Below, one piece after another: positions 45,634 to 54,731 of a stretch of DNA of 64,000 nucleotides (position 1 is its first letter; each line of letters begins with the position of its first letter). Where the stretch lies: contig NZ_CP036170.1 of NCBI RefSeq assembly GCF_004295125.1, positions 2,420,501 through 2,484,500 of the forward strand, written 5' to 3'. Below the pieces are notes generated by a model. That model was not told the DNA's origin and made no database searches. It saw only the letters and a program-made list of their open reading frames with translations. The translations under genes were made by a program, and so were the position numbers. This DNA comes from [Clostridium] scindens ATCC 35704 (GTDB lineage Bacteria > Bacillota > Clostridia > Lachnospirales > Lachnospiraceae).

Positions 45634-46542
45634 TTGCAACAGCTCGAACCAGAATTAAAGGTGGCATTATTTGACGGAAATGGAAAAGTGCTTTTTTCTC
45701 AGTCATACCTTGATTATGAAAGAGGTCATAGAGATCTTAAAATCATCTTGCCGGTCTATGGAAGAAGGCTTGGTGAGATATTAATTGATGAAACAGGAAG
45801 TATTTGTTTCGAAGATAACAAGTGGAAACTTGCTGAAATCATTACACTTGATCCGAATATTGCTGCGATGAATTTACTCGGGAAAATAGCAGAAGCTGTT
45901 ATTGTAAGGGAATGCGCAGAAAGCATAGATACAAATAAAGAATTTTTTCAAAGAGCGAGAAGAACTGGAACGCAGATGAGGACTGCTGCTCGTTTTCATG
46001 CAGTAGGAACAGGATTAAATTCCACTAAAAATCGTTTTCCTCAAAGATATAATCCATCAGATCCTCAAAGAGATATTATTTGGCTTGATGATGATAATAT
46101 TCCAGCTCTGATGTATGGAGCTTCTAACAGAGGCGCTGGGATCGAAGCTGGACTTCAAATAAAGGTAAGTACGGATGGAATGCGGTATATTTTAAATGAC
46201 CTTCTGTCAAGAAGATATGAGGTGCCGCTGGTGTATTTTCCGCTTTACAATGATTTTGAGCGAATTGTAGATGCGCTTGCACGTAAAACAGTAAATGATC
46301 CAATTACAGACGAGATTCGCCCGATTAATATCGGAGAAGATTTTATTGATGTACGTGCTTTGGATTACGGCGTGTTTGATGAAGTAAAATCTTATCTTCC
46401 GCTTGTGCTTGCATTGATAAATGACGAGATAAGCCCACGGGATTTGGTATATGAGGCAACTCATAATCCATTGCTTCAAAATGCAGTCGTTTCAAGTGTA
46501 TTGCAGGAATCTCCCAATACCGAACCAATAATTATTCATTAA
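45634..46542 (+). CDS. Unknown protein paired with RES protein; possible nuclease-like fold
   Basis: This 302-residue protein starts at TTG 45634 after GGAGGTG. I do not recognise it. Predicted features: an N-terminal beta-rich part (PELKVALFDGNGKVLFSQ), a helical middle, and a segment AGIEAGLQIKVSTDG followed by VPLVYFPLYND that resembles the Glu-x-Lys strand of PD-(D/E)XK nucleases. No membrane helix is seen. It follows the RES gene in the same direction and ends at a terminator, so the pair (plus small ORF) forms one module inside the element next to the recombinase. Confidence 0.6.
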   Translation: MQQLEPELKVALFDGNGKVLFSQSYLDYERGHRDLKIILPVYGRRLGEILIDETGSICFEDNKWKLAEIITLDPNIAAMNLLGKIAEAVIVRECAESIDTNKEFFQRARRTGTQMRTAARFHAVGTGLNSTKNRFPQRYNPSDPQRDIIWLDDDNIPALMYGASNRGAGIEAGLQIKVSTDGMRYILNDLLSRRYEVPLVYFPLYNDFERIVDALARKTVNDPITDEIRPINIGEDFIDVRALDYGVFDEVKSYLPLVLALINDEISPRDLVYEATHNPLLQNAVVSSVLQESPNTEPIIIH

Positions 46543-46546
46543 GTAC

Positions 46547-46593
46547 AAAGGCTCCCCATCTCAAAGAAGTTTCCAGAGGTGAGGAGTCCTTTT
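46547..46593. terminator. Bidirectional terminator between unknown gene and recombinase fragment
   Basis: AAAGGCTCCCCATCTC (46547-46562) pairs with GAGGTGAGGAGTCCTTT (46576-46592), ending in TTTT rightward and preceded by AAA. It separates converging genes. Confidence 0.65.
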
Positions 46594-47902
46594 ACTCTGC
46601 AATATCGACGCTGAAGCCTGACTTGAATTCGACAGTGAACCTATCCTCGTAGACGGTGATCTTCTGAATGAGCTTCCGGACGTCTGCCTCGTCAAATTCT
46701 GTAATGACGGTATCCTGCTCGGCGATGAAGTCCTGTAATTCTTTGATGCGGTTCATGGTTTCGGTGCGCCTATGGTCATCGACTTCCGAGTCCTTTTTCA
46801 TTTGTTGAAGCCTAAGAATCTCGTCGGTCAGGGCATCATAGTTTTTCTGGTCACCGACTGCTTTGACGAGGTCTTTTTGCAGTTCTTCCAGTCTGGCCTG
46901 TATGCCGTCAGGCGAAAGCGTGTCAGTCGTGACAACTGCTCTGGCAATGTTCTCCTGCAGATGTTTTAGGAAGGCCTTTCTGCTGCTCAGGATCTGGTTA
47001 AGCGCCTTGACGGTTACTTCTTCGAGGACGGCTTCGTTGACTGTTCGGTTGGTGCAGTTCATGTCGGCAGCAGTAGGTTCCAGCCTGCTGATGCAGCGCC
47101 AGACGATGGATTTGCAACCGTGGTTGTTCCAGTGGACTCTCCGGTAAAGCTCACCGCATTCACCGCAGACAATGATCTGTGCGAAGCAGTGATTGCAGGA
47201 GTAAGTACGTTTCCTGCCGGATGGACTTTTATGTACTACTCGGCGGCGGACAAGTTCTTCCTGCACCTGCATGAACAGCTCTTTCGGAATAATGGCTTCG
47301 TGGTCATCCTCGACATAGTATTGAGGAACCGTGCCGTTGTTTTTGATGCGCTTCTTTGTAAGAAAATCCGTGGTGTAGGTTTTTTGCAGAAGGGCGTCAC
47401 CCATGTATTTCTCATTCCTGAGAATCTTGTTGATGGTACTGGTGTGCCATTTTGTTTTCCCTGCTCCGGTAAGAATCCCATCAGCCTCAAGCCCGGCAGC
47501 AATCTTATCCATGCTGGAACCCTCAAGGTATTCTCTGTAAATGCGCTTTACGACTTCTGCCTGCTCCGGATCAATGACGAGCTTTCCATCCTCGCCTTTT
47601 GTGTATCCGAGGAAGCGGTTATGGTTGACGGTGACCTTTCCCTGTTGGTAGCGGTACTGGAGGCCAAGCTTCACGTTCTGGCTAAGCGACTGGCTTTCCT
47701 GCTGTGCTAAGGAGGCCATAATCGTGATCAGCACCTCGCCCTTAGCATCCATTGTGTTGATGGACTCTTTCTCAAAGTAAACCGGGATGTTCTTATCCTT
47801 GAGCTGACGGATGTATTGCAGGCAGTCGAGGGTGTTTCGGGCGAATCGGCTGATGGATTTGGTGATGATCATGTCGATGATATTGTCAATATTAGTTGAC
47901 AC
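46592..47902 (-). pseudogene. Large serine recombinase, N-terminus lost
   Basis: The 436-residue frame starts in the middle of the resolvase catalytic domain: [17 protein letters not shown], then [23 protein letters not shown]. It continues through the recombinase domain, zinc ribbon ([19 protein letters not shown]), a long coiled coil and the C-terminal strands. The first ~70 residues with the catalytic serine are missing, and the frame stops being recombinase at the IS3 end (47894). It probably was the integrase of the surrounding prophage or element. Confidence 0.85.
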
Positions 47903-47925
47903 ATTTTTCTCAAGGATATCACTGA

Positions 47926-48834
47926 CTATGCTGCCAGTTCCAAATCCTCATAATACTTCCTGCGTTTTATCATAGGAGGAAGCCCGCCATTGGCAGAGCA
48001 GATCCTCCGGTTATTCCAGTAACTGTGGAAATATCTCCAAATGAGTACTTTTAATTCCTCTACCGTCATCTGCTTTGTGTCATAACGGCCGTAGAGAAGT
48101 TCCGTCTTCATTCTGGCCCACATGCTCTCGCAGCGGGCATTATCATGGCAGCGTCCTCCGGCACTGTTCATGCTTTGATGGATGTGGTACTTCCGGATGG
48201 TCTGGCGGTAGGCCTCACTGGTATACTGGGTTCCACGGTCACTGTGGATGATCGCGCCTTCCAGTGCAGGATAAGCAGTCAGGGCGCTTTCCAGTGTATG
48301 GATACACAGATCTGCTTTCATGGTTGTTTCCATTGCCAGACCAAGGACACTAAGATCAAAGCAGTCGAAAATCGCAGATACATACAGTTTCCCATTGGAT
48401 GCCGGGATCTCCGTGATATCTGTAATACATTTTTTCAATGGGGCATCTGAATGAAAATCCCGCTTCAGCAAATCATCCGATTTCATAGCCTCCCGGTCTG
48501 CCTTTGTAATTCCGTTCGGTTTTCGCTTTGGCCGATGGCTCAGGCCAATCTGCTCCATAACCCGGTATACGGTTCTCTCGCTGGGAATTGATACTCCCTC
48601 CGGCTGCTTCAGGCACAGCGCCTGATACATTCGGAGCCGTCCGTAAGTATCGTTACATTCATCCTCGCTGGCAATCTCTTTCATGGCATCCGCCAGATCC
48701 TGGTACTTCCAGGGACGGTCTTTGTTTGCAAGATATTTATAGAAGCCTTGCCGACTGACACCAAGCATCCGGCAGTAAAATGAAATTTTCCCGGTCATCC
48801 TGCCGTCCTCTGTTTTCAAAGCCAGAAAGATCAT
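47926..48834 (-). CDS. IS3-family transposase OrfB
   Basis: This 302-residue protein carries the DDE catalytic domain of the IS3 family: first Asp in ITDITEIP, second in [12 protein letters not shown], and Glu in [13 protein letters not shown], preceded by an HTH_21-like region. Its ATG overlaps the OrfA stop (ATGA), allowing coupled translation or frameshifting to a fused transposase. It appears intact. Confidence 0.93.
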   Translation of the reverse strand: MIFLALKTEDGRMTGKISFYCRMLGVSRQGFYKYLANKDRPWKYQDLADAMKEIASEDECNDTYGRLRMYQALCLKQPEGVSIPSERTVYRVMEQIGLSHRPKRKPNGITKADREAMKSDDLLKRDFHSDAPLKKCITDITEIPASNGKLYVSAIFDCFDLSVLGLAMETTMKADLCIHTLESALTAYPALEGAIIHSDRGTQYTSEAYRQTIRKYHIHQSMNSAGGRCHDNARCESMWARMKTELLYGRYDTKQMTVEELKVLIWRYFHSYWNNRRICSANGGLPPMIKRRKYYEDLELAA

Positions 48835-49163
48835 TCTCTGGTTTTTGCTGACTTCCGACGGCTGGCGGCGAAAAAAGCACTGGCTTCCTCCAAAAATTCG
48901 TTTTCTTCCTTCAGGCGGCGGATTTCTTTATCCTGCTCCTTAACCCGCTTACGCAGCATGGTAATCTCTTCTGACAGGCTCATTGCGCTGGCAGGGGTAT
49001 GAGAACCTTCCCCAATATCCAACTTACCAGCTCTTACGGCTTTCAGCCATGTATGCATGGTTCCTTCAGGGATTCCTAGTTCTTTACCTGCCTTAGCGCC
49101 ACCGATTTCTTTGGCAAGTTTTACTGCCTGTACTTTGTATTCATGGTCATATTTACGTGCCAC
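48831..49163 (-). CDS. IS3-family transposase OrfA
   Basis: This 110-residue DNA-binding protein has a helix-turn-helix (YKVQAVKLAKEIG, AGKELGIPEGTMHTWLK) and a leucine-zipper-like coiled coil (EEITMLRKRVKEQDKEI). It recognises the IS ends and cooperates with OrfB. AGGAGG precedes the start. Confidence 0.93.
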   Translation of the reverse strand: MARKYDHEYKVQAVKLAKEIGGAKAGKELGIPEGTMHTWLKAVRAGKLDIGEGSHTPASAMSLSEEITMLRKRVKEQDKEIRRLKEENEFLEEASAFFAASRRKSAKTRE

Positions 49164-49224
49164 TTTAAATACCTCCTTATTCTCTTGGTTTTATTATGAA
49201 ATCCTTGAGAATAAGCTGTCAACT

Positions 49225-49644
49225 TTTTTATACCACACCATTATATACTTCCGGAGGAACATAACCATCCTCGCGGCTGATCTTCCCATAAAAGCGCTGG
49301 GCGCTGTGCCATATGGTGGTAAGCTCGCTGTTATCAAGCGGCGGTATACAGGCAGCAGCCTTTTCCAAGAATGCCTGATAGGCTTTTTCTGTATCTCCGT
49401 ATTTCTTGATGACAATACCGGCGAAGCGGGACATGGTAGCATTACGGCTGCCTTCCGGGATAGCAACATCGTTTTCATGACCGCCGGGAAGGCCTGCATC
49501 GAACTCATCGTCATTCAAGAATTCCGTAAGGTTCATTCGACCGGGATATATTTCAACGTCTGGTTCCTGCGTACCGAAGAAAAAGCGTGCTGCATCCAGA
49601 ACTTTCGTATCGAAATAGGGAAAGATGGAATTGACCAGCTTTTT
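49225..49644 (-). pseudogene. Phage primase, middle fragment (truncated by IS3, split by IS91-like element)
   Basis: The codons after VKKLVNSIFPYFDTKVLDAARFFF continue as FAGIVIKKYGDTEKAYQ and AACIPPLDNSELTTIWHSA, a primase C-terminal (PriCT-1-like) region of phage primase/helicase proteins. The sequence ends YVPPEVYN at the IS3 border, so the helicase half is gone. Its N-terminal half is at 51231-51618; removing the IS91-like element joins ALYSDIK to KLVNSIF in frame. Confidence 0.8.
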
Positions 49645-49731
49645 CACTTTATAGGAAAGTTCTCCTTTCGGAGAACTTGGGGACTAAAATAGCCCGCTCA
49701 AAAGCGGGCATAGTGAATCAGACGGTTTGGA

Positions 49732-49926
49732 TTAAAAGATGTAAAAGCCCTCTTCACCAAAATCGTCATCATCAAGGTTATCAAATTCATGTAAGAAATA
49801 ATCCATATCCAGAAGTTCGTCGTCACTCATGTCATGGACTTCTTTAGAAGTCATACCTTCTGGTGGATTTTTAATGTACTGTTCCCTTAGTTCCTTTGCG
49901 AGTTCTGCTTCTGTTATACGTTTCAT
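49732..49926 (-). CDS. Small acidic passenger protein of the IS91-like element
   Basis: This 64-residue protein starts at ATG 49926 after CGGAGG. It is helical at first (RITEAELAKELREQYIKNPP) and very acidic at the end (DNLDDDDFGEEGF). It lies inside the IS, downstream of and in line with the transposase, and is followed by a GCCCGC/GCGGGC terminator near 49690. I do not recognise it. It could be a transposition cofactor or a DNA mimic. Confidence 0.65.
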   Translation of the reverse strand: MKRITEAELAKELREQYIKNPPEGMTSKEVHDMSDDELLDMDYFLHEFDNLDDDDFGEEGFYIF

Positions 49927-49961
49927 AGTGTGGCCTCCGTTCTTAAGATATATTGAGTTTA

Positions 49962-51161
49962 TCATGAGAAAAGAGGTTTTGGAAGATATGAAAACGAGGC
50001 AGGCGAACGACATCTATGTTTTTGCATAGCCTTTTCGTATAATTCATGCAAAGGAACAGGATTATGATTAAAATATAGTTCTAAAAATAGCATGGTTTTT
50101 CCACAGTTCGGACATTTTAAAGGATCGTAACCAAAAGAATGTAAGATTGAATCACGCCACCTATTGAGTGAAAGAAAAAAGTTATGTTTTTCTCTGGAAA
50201 TGGCTTTTCGTAAAAAATTGTCAGAATTACGGTGACGAGCGTAAATACCATAATAGCGAATCATTTTAAAATGTTTTTCAGGGATGTGTTGTGTTAAGCG
50301 GTCAATGAATTCCAAAACAGGAACAGTTTCTGTAATAAGTTTATTGTCTTCATGACGGTTGTAATGGAAGGTGACAAAATCACCATCGTAAGAATCAATG
50401 CGAGAAGTAGCAATAACAGGTCTGCCAAGATAACGACCGATATATTTGATAACCTGAGAAGGATTACACTTGTTAGGCATGGCGCGAACATAAAAACCAT
50501 TTTTATCTTTTGCATAGATAGCAGATTTTACTTTTTTGAAAGCTGGACCTATTTTTTGATGGAGTTCATTTAAAAGAGCAGTTTGGAACGCATCACGTAA
50601 AAAATGATAGTTAAAATGTTTGAAGTGTCGCCAGGAAAGAGTATTACCAACACCACCTTCAGAAACAAGGCAGTGAATGTGAGGATTCCATTTTAAATCT
50701 CTGCCAAAGGTATGAAGGACGCAAATAAATCCAGGAGTAAATAATTCAGATTTATTTTCTTTATGGAACATACGAGAAATCACGCTGTTGACTGCCGAAA
50801 AAAGGCAGTTAAGAAGAGAACGGTCTTTAAGAAAAAAAGGCCGCAAAGAATCATCAATGGTAAAAACACAATGCCGATGTTGTACATCAATAATCTTAAA
50901 AGACATAGCAGTAGTTCTGTCAATGGAATACATGTTACCACAAGTTGGACAGAAGCGAGAATGACAACGAAAAGCAGTAAATTTGAAATTACCACAATTG
51001 GGACAAATATACATGGCGCCACCATAAGATGGATCGCCACAATGAATCATTTTTTCTACATTCTCAACAATAGCATCACGAGGATGTTGAAGATAAATCA
51101 TTTCTTCATAATGTTCGATAAAAATTTTTTGTAAGATATTCATAAGACCATTATGAAGCAA
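49962..51161 (-). CDS. IS91-family HUH transposase
   Basis: This ~399-residue transposase has an N-terminal zinc-binding domain (YICPNCGNF, CHSRFCPTCG), the HUH motif in WNPHIHCLVSEGG and a catalytic tyrosine region in QVIKYIGRYLGRP. A second zinc site (CPNCGKTM) is near the C-terminus. Translation may start at ATG 51143 and not 51161. The gene is visibly A/T-richer than the interrupted primase. Confidence 0.88.
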   Translation of the reverse strand: MLHNGLMNILQKIFIEHYEEMIYLQHPRDAIVENVEKMIHCGDPSYGGAMYICPNCGNFKFTAFRCHSRFCPTCGNMYSIDRTTAMSFKIIDVQHRHCVFTIDDSLRPFFLKDRSLLNCLFSAVNSVISRMFHKENKSELFTPGFICVLHTFGRDLKWNPHIHCLVSEGGVGNTLSWRHFKHFNYHFLRDAFQTALLNELHQKIGPAFKKVKSAIYAKDKNGFYVRAMPNKCNPSQVIKYIGRYLGRPVIATSRIDSYDGDFVTFHYNRHEDNKLITETVPVLEFIDRLTQHIPEKHFKMIRYYGIYARHRNSDNFLRKAISREKHNFFLSLNRWRDSILHSFGYDPLKCPNCGKTMLFLELYFNHNPVPLHELYEKAMQKHRCRSPASFSYLPKPLFS

Positions 51162-51230
51162 AATGAAGCAAAAAGAAACCCCTATCCCTCATGATTGAGG
51201 GGCAGGGGAGTTGAAGTGTCGAAGACACTA

Positions 51231-51618
51231 TTTTTATATCGCTGTAAAGGGCGGCATCAGTCATGCGTTCAATAGGAAAGAGTACATGGAACTTAGGCCT
51301 TGCCGGTTTGCCGTTTTTCTCACGGTTATTGAAACGGCTGTAATGAATGGCAAGGCTGACTCCCGGAAAGGCATCCAGCATATCGGAAGGCTTGATCCAG
51401 TCCTTGGGATCTTCCGAGTGGTCATTGTCGCAGTCTACGGGGAGACAGTCGGCGGAGATGAAGTTGTCTCCGTTACGATAGTGGTTTTTATATTCTGCAC
51501 ATATATAGTCATGACCGACAGCATTCTTCAGACTGTCGGCATCCATGACTACGGTTTTGTGAGGGTAGGAACAGTTACCGGGATTACCGATAAAATCTGC
51601 GCTGTAGAGAGTAAACAT
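51231..51618 (-). pseudogene. Phage primase, N-terminal fragment
   Basis: The N-terminal half of a phage primase/replication protein: MFTLYSADFIGNPGNCSYP, the catalytic-type acidic pair in LPVDCDNDHSEDP, and RPKFHVLFPIERMTDA. It runs into the IS91-like element at 51231. It overlaps the upstream gene stop by one base. The fragment might still be made, with a short IS-coded tail. Confidence 0.8.
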
Positions 51619-51947
51619 CAGTCATACACCTCCCCGGATTCATCTTCGAGCACCTTGGTGATGAACTTCAGTGCGCGGATCATAGTTTCAAGTTCGCAGT
51701 CGCCGCCAAGGGTAACCTCAAAGCCTTCACTGCCGAATCTATCCATGAAAGGCTTTATATCGATGTCTGTGCCGCCTTCATCCTTGATACGAAAATAGGT
51801 GCGGCCTCCATGACCGGTATCGCCACCCATGTATCCTGTGGTTCCGGCTTCAACTTCGAGAATATTGGCGCTGACCACATCACGGGTATAGGTTGTAATT
51901 TCGGTTCCGTCCTGCAGCTTTCTGCGATTTTCTCTTACTTCATACAT
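51618..51947 (-). CDS. Phage-type hypothetical protein, 109 residues
   Basis: A small protein of the replication module, start ATG 51947 (GAGG upstream). It reads as beta strands (ITTYTRDVVSANILEV, GRTYFRIKDEG) followed by a helix (LETMIRALKFITKVLE). The GYMGGDTGHGGRT loop is distinctive. I do not know its function. It lies between DUF4406 and the primase, within a few bases of both. Confidence 0.65.
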   Translation of the reverse strand: MYEVRENRRKLQDGTEITTYTRDVVSANILEVEAGTTGYMGGDTGHGGRTYFRIKDEGGTDIDIKPFMDRFGSEGFEVTLGGDCELETMIRALKFITKVLEDESGEVYD

Positions 51948-51951
51948 AGCG

Positions 51952-52374
51952 TTAAACCTCCTGACATTCTTCTGTGAAATAGCGCAAGCGGTAATCTTTC
52001 CACTTGGCGCGTTTGATTTCTGATTCCATTCCTGCCGAGATACGGCTCCCGAATACCCAGACCTCAGCACACTTGCTCATGAGGGCATTTCCGAAGAAAA
52101 GACCGAGCTCACGTTCCGGCGGGTTGGTGTCATCAAGGAACTGCGGAAATAGCAGGTGCGGAGCGATGGGGATGTATCCCTTATCTACTGCGAAGCGACT
52201 GTAGCGTCTGGCAGCAGCCACATTTGCTTCTACGTCACCAGAATAGGGTGAGCAGATATAGACGATAGGCCTGAAAGCACGCAGGGACAGCTTTTCATTA
52301 GCTGCAATCTTTGAGAGTGCTTCACCAGCAGTCGGGTCAGGATAGCCTTCGCTGTTGTGATAATCGTTACTCAA
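51952..52374 (-). CDS. DUF4406 nucleoside-deoxyribosyltransferase-like protein
   Basis: This 140-residue protein has RPIVYICSPYSGDVEANV and YIPIAPHLLFPQFLDD, then CAEVWVFGSRISAGM, typical of the DUF4406/nucleoside 2-deoxyribosyltransferase-like fold of phage replication modules. TTG 52374 is chosen because AAAGGAGG lies nine bases upstream; the longer frame runs through the intergenic leader. The biochemical role is uncertain. Confidence 0.75.
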   Translation of the reverse strand: MSNDYHNSEGYPDPTAGEALSKIAANEKLSLRAFRPIVYICSPYSGDVEANVAAARRYSRFAVDKGYIPIAPHLLFPQFLDDTNPPERELGLFFGNALMSKCAEVWVFGSRISAGMESEIKRAKWKDYRLRYFTEECQEV

Positions 52375-52419
52375 ACCAGAGTCCTCCTTTCCGGGCAGAC
52401 TAAAGGCGTCCACCTCTAA

Positions 52420-52453
52420 TTCCCACTGGAGATGAACGCCTGATTTGAGCGGA
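52420..52453 (-). repeat. Intercistronic motif, copy 1
   Basis: TTCCCACTGGAGATGAACGC continuing to TTTGAGCGGA on the plus strand lies between the polymerase stop and the DUF4406 start. A second copy, about 26 of 33 positions identical, lies at 56941-56973 in an equivalent place and the same orientation. Confidence 0.6.
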
Positions 52454-52459
52454 TGATAT

Positions 52460-54448
52460 TTAATCTTTTTTATAGAAGGGGCAAGTATAACCATCGGCGC
52501 GGAGCTTTAAGCCGCGAGCCCAAGGCGGAGTCCTGCCCATCTGTTCACAGAGAACATCAAGGGACATACACGGATCAGCTTCTATGACCAGCTCATCATG
52601 GATGTGCATGACAATTTCACAGTTCCGGAGCGTTTTCATGGCATAGCAGAGAATGTCGCGAGATGTGGCCTGCACGATGTTTTCCACAAATTTCGGGCCG
52701 TATGAGTCGAGGCGTTCCCACTTCTTTGTGGAGCCTACGCCTTCGTAGGTGATGCATTCGCCGCCGAACTTATTCGTTCCGATCTTAGGCTTTACGTATG
52801 CGAGGTTCCTGCCGGAAGGCAGTGTGATAAAAAGCATCCCGGAGCGGCAGGAGAAGGTAAGTCCGTAGCAGCTGGTCGTATGCTTGTGCTTCACAGCTTC
52901 CATGACTGCGCGGTCGACGTCCCACCAGAACTTTACGATATTCGGGTTTGTCTGCCTCCAAGCATCTACCAGAGGAGGAAGCTCATCTTCGGATAAGCCC
53001 ATCTCAATAGCACCCATAGCCTTGAGAGCACCGATCGAACCACCATAGCCGAGTGCGAGCTCTGCAATCTTGCCTTTCTGGCGCAGGTGGCCGTTTATAC
53101 CGTGCTTCTCAACCGGAACATGAAACATCTGACTCGCACTGGCGCAGTAGATGTCGCCGCCTTCGGCAAATACCTTCTGCCGCCAAGTCTCGCCTGCATA
53201 CCATGCGATGACTCTGGCCTCGATGGCACTGAAATCAGAAACATAAAACTGCGTATCGGATTTAGGTATAAATGCAGTCCTTATCAGTTGGGAGAGTGTA
53301 TCCGGAACATCTTCGTACAAGAGCTTAACGGCATCAAAGTCGCCGGATTTCACAAGAGCACGGGCATCGGCCAGATCCTCCAGATGGTTCTGCGGAAGGT
53401 TCTGCAACTGAATAAGCCTGCCTGCCCAACGACCGGTGCGGTTGGCTCCATAGAAAGCAAACATGCCGCGAGCCCTGCCGTCGTCGCAGACAGCACGTTC
53501 CATCGTCTGATATTTACGAACAGAGGATTTGGCAAGCTGCTGTCGAAGCTCCAGTACATTTTGAAGTTCCGGAGGAGCCGTTTTTATAAGCTCTGCAACG
53601 ACTTTTTTGCCAAGGCTGTCAGTCTCAAGACCGTTATTAGAGAGCCATTGCTTCATTTGCTGTACGCTGTTCGGGTTTTCGAGGTCTGTCATTTTTTTTA
53701 TAGCAGAGGTCAGTTCCGTCCGGGAGCGGGTATCCATCTCGATGGCTTCAGTGACAAGATCCATGTCAATGCGGACACCACGGTCGTTGATTTCCTGATC
53801 GATGTGGTATTCATACCACACCGCTTCCGGCACCGGGAACTTGGAGAGCCTGTCCTTGATGCCCATCTCGGTTTCGACGTCGCGGATGTTATAACGCTTG
53901 AAGGCATCCCATTTTTCAGGATCATGAAAAGGGCGGTTTCTGGTTCGACCGCCGTTTGCTTTGGTGGGAGCACATGGCACGGAGAAGTATTTGATGAGTT
54001 CCTTTCCTTCGGTGAGCTTTTGCTTTTCAAGGCCGAGAACAGAACCGACACCTTCCAATGACAGCGGAAGTCCCATAGTAGCTGCCCAGACCATAGAGCA
54101 GCGCCAGCTTTCAGAGTTTAAGAAGTGGGAGCATTCCTGCGAAAGATGGTGGCTGTCGTGGAAAGGGTCAAGACTTATACCTAAATCACGCAGGTATCTC
54201 GACAGGCATACGCGTTCAAAATTGGCGTTGAATGCCCACTTTATAATGGAATCATCTGTCAGGGCGTCTATAAGTTCCTGCGGTAAGTGTTCTCCTTGTG
54301 CAAGGTCGATTACTTTTACATCGCAGCCGTCGACAGAGTATCCGAACAGCAGTATCTCGAAGTCAGGAGCCTCCGCGTATTTATATACGCCGCATTTGCT
54401 TAGGTTGATACTGCTGTATGTTTCAATATCAATACTGAGTGTTTGCAT
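52460..54448 (-). CDS. Phage family A DNA polymerase
   Basis: This 662-residue polymerase has an N-terminal 3'-5' exonuclease (LSIDIETYS with the metal Asp/Glu) and a PolA palm: motif A YVSDFSAIEARVIAWYAGE, motif B-like RQKGKIAELALGYGG, and motif C MHIHDELVIE. It lacks a 5' nuclease domain. It replicates the element's DNA. ATG 54448 follows GAGGTG; the in-frame GTG 54457 is less likely. The gene appears intact even though the downstream primase is broken. Confidence 0.92.
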   Translation of the reverse strand: MQTLSIDIETYSSINLSKCGVYKYAEAPDFEILLFGYSVDGCDVKVIDLAQGEHLPQELIDALTDDSIIKWAFNANFERVCLSRYLRDLGISLDPFHDSHHLSQECSHFLNSESWRCSMVWAATMGLPLSLEGVGSVLGLEKQKLTEGKELIKYFSVPCAPTKANGGRTRNRPFHDPEKWDAFKRYNIRDVETEMGIKDRLSKFPVPEAVWYEYHIDQEINDRGVRIDMDLVTEAIEMDTRSRTELTSAIKKMTDLENPNSVQQMKQWLSNNGLETDSLGKKVVAELIKTAPPELQNVLELRQQLAKSSVRKYQTMERAVCDDGRARGMFAFYGANRTGRWAGRLIQLQNLPQNHLEDLADARALVKSGDFDAVKLLYEDVPDTLSQLIRTAFIPKSDTQFYVSDFSAIEARVIAWYAGETWRQKVFAEGGDIYCASASQMFHVPVEKHGINGHLRQKGKIAELALGYGGSIGALKAMGAIEMGLSEDELPPLVDAWRQTNPNIVKFWWDVDRAVMEAVKHKHTTSCYGLTFSCRSGMLFITLPSGRNLAYVKPKIGTNKFGGECITYEGVGSTKKWERLDSYGPKFVENIVQATSRDILCYAMKTLRNCEIVMHIHDELVIEADPCMSLDVLCEQMGRTPPWARGLKLRADGYTCPFYKKD

Positions 54449-54505
54449 AGATTTCACCTCAATTCAAACAGGCGACAGAGAAGAATCCCTGCCGCCTGCC
54501 GTACA

Positions 54506-54718
54506 TTATTTGTCTAAGAACTTCATGCGTTTTTCGTGATATTCAAGGTCACGAGCGGCCTGATCCTTTTCTCGCTGCTCACGTTCCACGCGGCGCTTTT
54601 CCTCGTTTCGGTCATTGAAGAGTGTCTGTATGGCTACGGCTGCCCATGAGAGGATAAGCACGCAGAAGCAACCGACGAGAATGTTACAGAGAACTGTAGA
54701 GATCATTACTTCGTTCAT
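54506..54718 (-). CDS. Small membrane-anchored coiled-coil protein
   Basis: This 70-residue protein has one N-terminal membrane helix (about 8-30, VLCNILVGCFCVLILSWAAV) and a highly charged helix (EEKRRVEREQREKDQAARD). GGGAGGTG precedes ATG 54718. Similar small anchors are common between phage replication genes; the function is unknown. Confidence 0.65.
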   Translation of the reverse strand: MNEVMISTVLCNILVGCFCVLILSWAAVAIQTLFNDRNEEKRRVEREQREKDQAARDLEYHEKRMKFLDK

Positions 54719-54731
54719 TGTCGCACCTCCC

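Larger units (their letters stand above)
47894..49224 (-). mobile_element. IS3-family insertion sequence
   Basis: The element is about 1.33 kb with two overlapping transposase ORFs. Ends are imperfect inverted repeats: AGTTGACA then CTCAAGGAT after seven bases at the left, and ATCCTTGAG then TGTCAACT at the right. No matching target duplication is visible (flanks ATT and TTT). The two sides also belong to different genes, recombinase and primase, so a deletion next to the element is likely. Confidence 0.85.
49645..51230 (-). mobile_element. IS91-like (HUH) insertion element with passenger gene
   Basis: About 1.59 kb inserted in the primase gene, deduced because its removal restores one primase frame. 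One end has the hairpin AAGTTCTCC/GGAGAACTT (near 49656-49676), the other has GTGTC/GACAC and CCCCT/AGGGG hairpins (near 51180-51230). There is no clear inverted repeat or target duplication, as expected for rolling-circle elements. It carries a transposase and a small acidic protein. Confidence 0.75.
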
